Shown here in pieces: positions 58,893 through 64,000 of a stretch of DNA of 64,000 nucleotides; within the stretch, counting starts at the first letter, position 1; each line of letters opens with the position of its first letter. The position numbers were made by a program, and so were the translations under genes. The notes beneath the pieces were generated by a model that was given only the letters and a program-made list of their open reading frames with translations, was not told the origin of the DNA and did no database searches. Source of the stretch: Phaseolus vulgaris (taxonomy: Eukaryota > Streptophyta > Magnoliopsida > Fabales > Fabaceae); NCBI RefSeq assembly GCF_000499845.2, contig NC_023756.2, positions 7,141,481 through 7,205,480 of the forward strand. Reading direction: 5' to 3'.

Positions 58893-61479
58893 ATGGCTCG
58901 CTCAAAGATCACCCCAAATCCTCCTCCCTCGTCACGAAACCCTTCATCTCAAGCTCACAAACCCACCGCGAGCACTTGGTGCTTCTTCTTTCCCAGGCTG
59001 AGAGGCCTGCAACCTCCCCCCTAACCTGGCTCAGGCTACTCCACCTGTCGCCGGAGGAGCCTCCGTTCCTTCCCCGACTTCAAAAAATTATACCCATGGG
59101 CCACCCCGACCTTGTTGAAGGAAACCTCCTCAGTAAACTCTGCTGGGGCAGTTCTTCGATTGAAGAAAGGGGACGAGCCTCACCTGTCGTTCCACAAGGA
59201 GCATGACGACAAGGTGATGGTGCTACCTTGCCCCCCGACGTGCCAGTGTGCGCCGACGACAAAGGGAACAACGGCGGGTTGTTTCTGCTTCGTATACACC
59301 ACCCTGTTCAAGAAGGTGAAACTTAGGTTTCCCTTCACTCGTTTTGAAAGGGAGCTACTTACCGAGCTCGACATCGCCGCCGCCCAGCTCCATCCCAACA
59401 GCTGGGCATTCGTGCGGCGTTCCAAATCATGTGCGCACATCTGGGACTGCCAGCGTCAGTGGACGTTTTTCTCTTCTTGTTTGAAGCTAAACCACCCGGG
59501 AGATCGCTGTGGGTGAGTCTGAACGGATTGCTGGAAGGTCGATCTTCTCTATCTTCCAGCAATCCTACAGGATTGGAAAGGCAAGTTTGTCCAGGTGCGC
59601 CCAAACGACAAGGACGCCTCGCTGCTCGACGCTTCCCCTTGTATTGGGTAAACAAGGGGAATAAGAGTCCAAGGGAAGCTTCAGGAGGCCAAGGAGCCCC
59701 GACAACATGGGAGCCTTGGACAAAGATCTGTGCCTCTTCTGGAAGAGCGTGGCAGATCTCAACATCACTTTCCTTACCACTGCGCTCATCTCCTTCGAGT
59801 TCTTCGAAGATCAACTCGAGACTCGCATAGGTTAGTGCTCAATGTTTAAGTCTTTGCCTTGTGCCATTCCTCTGTTAACTGTTGCTGGGGCGTCTTGTCT
59901 TGCCGTGCACAAGACTTTGGTTTTATTTTCTGCACCACTTATCTGCTTTTCTTGCATACTGACTTATGCGTTTTTTCTTTCTCTCTAAGCTGACCCATGT
60001 TCCTTTGCATTATGCAGACCTCATGTTGGGCAAGGGAAAGCTGGCTGAGTTGAGGGCACTCGCCCGAACCCATGGGTTGGCGTCGGGTTCCCAAACCGTG
60101 CCAAACTCAGTGGTGGAGATCGCCGCTGCACAGGGCAGATCGCCCCCAAAGGCCCAGCTCCTTCCGAGGCCCAGCCCGCCAATCAGCGCAAAAAGCTCAT
60201 CCTCAGGAAACCAAAGAGGAAAACCCCTCAGGTGGTCCAAGGGACGAAGAAGACGATGAGGCGACTGAAGATGGCCTTATCACCAAGAGGAAGAGGGTGG
60301 CGCCTTCTTCACCATCTGCTCCACCTCCTTTCCAACATCAACACCACCTTCCACACCAGCTCCACCTCCAACACTGCTTCCTGCCCCAGCTCCCACCTCG
60401 CCAGTCCAAGCAGTTCCTCTGGCATCACTTCCTGTGGTTGAGGCCGCCGAGCCAACTTCATGGAGAACCCCCCAGCGCCTCCACGCCCTATGTATCAGCT
60501 GGAGGGGGTCCTCCTTCAAACGCTTCAACCGCAAGCTGCACCAGGCGGGGATGAAGGTCTCTCACCTATCATCATCACTGAATCCCCGACGTCGCCACCA
60601 CGCCAAGAAGCACTCATTGAACAACCAACTCAAGAAGGTGGCGGCGAGAACCAACAACAAGCCCCCCCGGTGCCTCCACAAGCAAGCCTCTCTCTTGAGG
60701 TCAAAAGGGTGTGGGAGCCCTTCTCAGCAAAACTGAAGATGATGGCGGAGGATTTCCCCTCCATCATATCCAAAGCTGTGGAGAGTTCCACCAAGAAGCT
60801 CCAGGATGACATCTTCACACTCCGAGGAGAATCGCACCATAAGGATTGAGGCGGAGAGGTTATCCTGCAATCTAACGCTCGCCGAGATCGATCACTCCCG
60901 AGTGGAAGATGCTATGAGCACTGAGCTCCGGGTGGCACGCAAGGAGGCCACCGATCTACGCCATAAGGTGCAGCTCTTAGCTCAAGAGAAGATTGAGCTG
61001 GAGAGCAAGCTGGTACCCTATCGCGTCAAAGTGGCTGACCTGGAGGCGTTGATCAAAGCAGACGCCGCCAAGGTAAAGAACCTCGAGAAAAGGTCAGCCG
61101 ATCGGGAGGTCTTCTTGGGGAAGGTTGAGAAGGAGAGAGACGACACCATGGCCAAGCTCGCCGAGGCCAAAGAGAGCATGGGAAGATCACCACACAGCTG
61201 GCCCAGGCGCAGGCAGAATCCAAGAAGGTTACTGAAGACCTTCTTCAAGCTCGGGAAACAATTGAAGAACTCAAGAAACAAGCTGAAGAGCTGAAGCAGC
61301 AGAACGAGGGGCTAAAGAAACAGATTGAAGAACTTGAGCTGAGCTCTGCCCAGATTCTCGCTGCTGGATTCGAGGCTGCCCGGGAACAGTTCGCCTGCCT
61401 GTACCCCGACTTGGATCTTTCCATGGTGTCTCTCAACAACGAGGTGGTGGACGGGAAGGTTGTTCCTTCTGAAGACTGA
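58893..61479 (+). pseudogene. Transposase_28 / 'putative gypsy type transposon' ORF, broken
   Basis: ATG at 58893 (MARSKITPNPPPSS). A frameshift near 59000 precedes the conserved central domain at about 59280-59420 (VYTTLFKKVKLRFPFTRFER and ELLTELDIAAAQLHPNSWAF) and, in other frames, FPLYWV and EFFEDQLETRI near 59640-59830. An intron fits 59830-60017 (donor AG|GTTAGTG, acceptor TTATGCAG|ACC). After it come DLMLGKGKLAELRALARTHG, a Pro-rich linker, and a long coiled coil (60830-61400) rich in Glu, Lys and Ala, ending at a TGA at 61479. Such ORFs are typical of plant LARD-type elements; their function is not known. Several frame breaks make it inactive. Confidence 0.75.
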
Positions 61480-62072
61480 TTGCTTCCCTCCATCCACGAT
61501 TCTTATGCTTTCTCCTTTAGATATACCTACCTTGTAATAAACTTTCTCTTTTCTTGTACATGTATCTTGAACTGATTATACCTTATGATAAAGTCTTTGT
61601 ACTTCTTCTTACAACTTCTCTGTCTGCTTATCTCTCCTTATAATTTACTTCAACGAAATTAACTTAGTAACTTCGTAAGCGCAATTGTATACTCTGCTCG
61701 AACCATCAGATTTTCGAAAAAAACACTCTAACAACTTGTAACCTCAAGGTAATGAACCTTAGCGTAAATCGCTCTTCAAATAACGAACTTCAACCAACTA
61801 ATGGCTTAAGACACAGCTCATCTGATCTGCCTTATCAAAACGGGTCTTGACTTTCTCGCCATTGCTTGAATTTCTCCTGGTCGCCAAAGACTCTTGGCGA
61901 TATCAGCTTCCTCCTGCTTCACAACTTGGCCATTGTTCCTTTATCTGGGGGTAGAGGCGCCTTTCGGATCCTTCTCTACCTCCCTGAGCTTCAGAACAAG
62001 ACCGGGTGGCTAGGCGTTCTCTTCGAACCTACCTTAGCCACCCTCCAAACTTCTTCCACCCTTTACACCATA
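61480..62072 (+). other. 3' untranslated interior of the LARD element
   Basis: No gene is recognised. It leads into the two minisatellites. Confidence 0.45.
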
Positions 62073-62249
62073 CCTGAACTCGTTCGAGACGAGAAGGATT
62101 TTATCTTGCCTGAACTCGCTCATCGGCGAGAAGGTCTTTAACTCGCCTGAACTCGCTCATCGGCGAGAAGGTCTTTAACTTGCCTGAACTCGTCATGGCG
62201 AGAAGGTCTTTAACTCGCCTGAACTCGCTCATCGGCGAGACTTTTCTGC
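62073..62249 (+). repeat. 37-bp minisatellite, five copies
   Basis: Units of 35-37 bp begin CCTGAACTCG at 62073, 62109, 62146, 62183 and 62218. The core is CTCATCGGCGAGAAGGTCTT. Confidence 0.95.
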
Positions 62250-62625
62250 CTCTACATTGCCCCAGGGGTTACATCTTCTCTCCCCCAGAAACACTGAGGA
62301 CTTTTCACTGGTGCCTCTATTGCCCCAGAGGCTACATCTTCTCTCCCCTGGAAGCACTGAGGACTTTTCACTGGTGCCTCTATTGCCCAGAGGCTACATC
62401 TTCTCTCCTCTGGAAACACTGAGGACTTTTCGCTGGTGCCTCTGCATTGCCCCAGAGGCTACATCTTCTCTCCCCTGGAAGCACTGAGGACTTTTCACTG
62501 GTGCCTCTCCATTGCTCCAGAGGCTACATTTCTCTCCTCTGGAGCACTGAGGACTTTCCACTGGTGCCTCTACATTGCTCCAGAGGCTACATCTTCTCTC
62601 CTCTGGAAACACTGAGGACTTTTCT
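62247..62625 (+). repeat. About 63-bp minisatellite, six copies
   Basis: Units contain CCAGAGGCTACATCTTCTCT, then CTGGAAGCACTGAGGACTTT and TCACTGGTGCCTCTATTG. Six copies follow one another directly with small indels. Confidence 0.95.
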
Positions 62626-62917
62626 TTATTGGGTGGCCTCATTAAAAACCCTCCTTAGGGAAAAGAGTGCCCCTCCAAACTGTTTTAACAGAAACATTGT
62701 AATATAACTTCGTGTTTGTCTTTACTTACAAAGTTCTTAATTGTAATATAACTTGAGGTGCGTGGCGTTCCAAGTGCGAGGGATCGCCCCTCCTTCCAAC
62801 GTCTCTAAGCGGTAGGCGCCGTTCGAGCGTCTCGGTTATTCTGAACGGTCGTCCACTTAGGCGACAGCTTATTCTCCATCTCGTACTGGTGGGCCTTTCT
62901 CATCACCAGGTCGCCCT

Positions 62918-63585
62918 CTCCGACGCCCAAGTCAGCGACTGAACCACCAATTACTAAGAGTGAAACTCAAGAACTCTCTCAAGGAACCGTGCAATGTTCT
63001 CTCTCAGTATACTCAAGACTCGCAAGCGTAAAGAAGACAATCTGAACGTGCGTACCTCAGAAGTTCGTTGGAAACTCTTATATACCTGGACACTTTCTCT
63101 CTCCTGGCAGTTACACATCTGGACACGTGGCTCGCATCCAGCTGTACACGTGCCATCATCTGGAGCATCCTTGACTTGGACGCTACTTCTGACTCTTCTT
63201 TGGCTAAGTTACTTATGCGTGATACTACTCAGTGCATAGTTAACTTGGAGCGTGATCTCTTCTGGATGGCGAGTTCGGGTGCCTTCGTACGCACCTTCCT
63301 GTGGTCTCGCCGGCCGCCTTCATGATCTGCACCACCTTCATCTTCGGCGATGTGCTTGTCTCGGCGATCTCTAATTACTTGGTCGCCTGGGTTTACATCT
63401 GGCGACTTCATCTTCAACCCGGTGACGCCGGTTCTGGAGTGCTGGAGATCGGAGCACGCCAACTTAATAACTGGCGACTACACGAGCCCCCCAACTTCCT
63501 TCCCTTCTGCCAACCAGGCGTCCCATCAACACGCCTATACAAAGCCTGATGCCACGTCATCACTCCCGACTACCAGGACGGTACA
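62918..63585 (+). repeat. Right LTR of the LARD element, 5'-deleted
   Basis: Matches 57637-58302 of the left LTR. The sequence before 62918 (GGTGGGCCTTTCTCATCACC) does not match the first 139 bp of the left LTR, so the interior-LTR border has been lost. Confidence 0.88.
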
Positions 63586-63590
63586 GGATT

Positions 63591-64000
63591 AGTTTGACAT
63601 TTTCAATGAAGTCATTTTTTTCATTATTATATTTCTCAATTTTAATTATATTATGAAGTAATTGTATTGTGAAATTAATTTATATTATAATTTAATTATA
63701 TTATTAAACTTAATTTGGTATTTAAATTTAATTATAATATGAATTTAAATAATAAAATTAAAGTTTAATTATAATATAAAATTAAATAATATTATGAAAT
63801 CAAATTATAAAATAGAATTAAATAAATTATTATAAATTATAAATAAAATTAAATATTTAATATTCAAATTATGACAGTTATAAAGTGTATTATAAATGTC
63901 ATACTATACTGTATTAAGTGGCGGTTAAAACTGCACTATTTACGTTAGAATTGGTTACCCAACTTTAAAATTACGACATTATAACTGACGTCAATTACAC
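63591..64000. other. AT-rich interior and subterminal region of the CACTA-type element
   Basis: Continues the sequence that was cut at 57492 by the LARD element. From about 63870 to the window end, motifs such as AAGTGGCGGTTAAAACTGCA recall the left end at 54050. The outer terminus is beyond the window. Confidence 0.4.

Larger units (their letters stand above)
57498..63585 (+). mobile_element. LARD-type non-autonomous LTR retrotransposon
   Basis: The left LTR is 57498-58302 (TGATCC... to GGTACA). The right LTR matches it from 62918 to 63585 and also ends GGTACA. A perfect 5-bp target duplication, GGATT, lies at 57493-57497 and 63586-63590. There is no protease, RT or integrase; the interior has one broken gene of the 'putative gypsy type transposon' kind and two minisatellites. 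Composition is much more GC-rich than the surroundings. The right LTR lacks the first 139 bp of the left one, together with any purine tract. It would have relied on enzymes of a full-length relative. Confidence 0.85.

Noticed and set aside
59080..61497. Minus-strand and other-frame open frames over the LARD gene
   Set aside because: The plus strand carries the conserved family blocks and a consistent intron; the others are by-products of the GC-rich sequence.

Overview
This window is nuclear DNA of a flowering plant. It is AT-rich, has two genes with GT-AG introns, and is dominated by nested plant transposons of nearly every class. The two ordinary host genes are a WUSCHEL-related homeobox gene of the WOX11/12 clade and a class III secretory peroxidase, both on the minus strand. 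The repeat style (CACTA-type foldback elements, AATCGATTAT arrays, Transposase_28 type LARD retroelements with minisatellites) suggests a legume, probably near Phaseolus or Vigna. The species is an inference; no sequence search was possible.

Layout. 1-6420: a decayed LINE (minus strand, zinc-binding 3' domain) split by a 5.0-kb Ty3/gypsy element (59-5072, target duplication CCATA) and by a 0.9-kb PIF/Harbinger-type MITE (5316-6250, target duplication TTA). 7289-9331: WOX11/12 gene in two exons. 9.5-20 kb: AT-rich intergenic DNA with a long (AT)n tract, foldback MITEs, a strictosidine-synthase-like fragment and an array of palindromes. 20227-25258: Ty1/copia element (target duplication CAGGG) inserted in an unrecognised minus-strand reading frame. 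25.9-27.5 kb: more foldback MITEs. 27604-29294: two-exon peroxidase. 31.8-35.3 kb: 3'-truncated LINE.

35311-40675: a nearly complete PIF/Harbinger element with an intact Myb/SANT-like ORF1 and a transposase whose DDE residues are all visible but whose frame is broken once. 40820-42755: a non-autonomous Helitron with TC and CTAG termini in an A/T target. 43567-about 46830: a second Harbinger relative that keeps only the first part of the transposase and carries a 'putative plant transposon protein' gene and a GRF zinc-finger gene in place of the rest. 47.1-48.1 kb: about 290-bp AT-rich tandem repeats, followed by the AATCGATTAT array. 49-53.4 kb: Ty3 (Tat-like) RT and Ty1/copia gag fragments. 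54032 to the window end: a probable CACTA-type element carrying a spliced, unrecognised gene fragment, itself invaded by a 6.1-kb LARD-type LTR element (57498-63585, target duplication GGATT) with a broken Transposase_28 type ORF and two minisatellites.

The genes do not form a pathway. The window records nested insertion: five-base or three-base target duplications, matched ends and resumed reading frames on both sides of several insertions give the order of events. The two host genes look intact; nearly all transposon proteins are broken.
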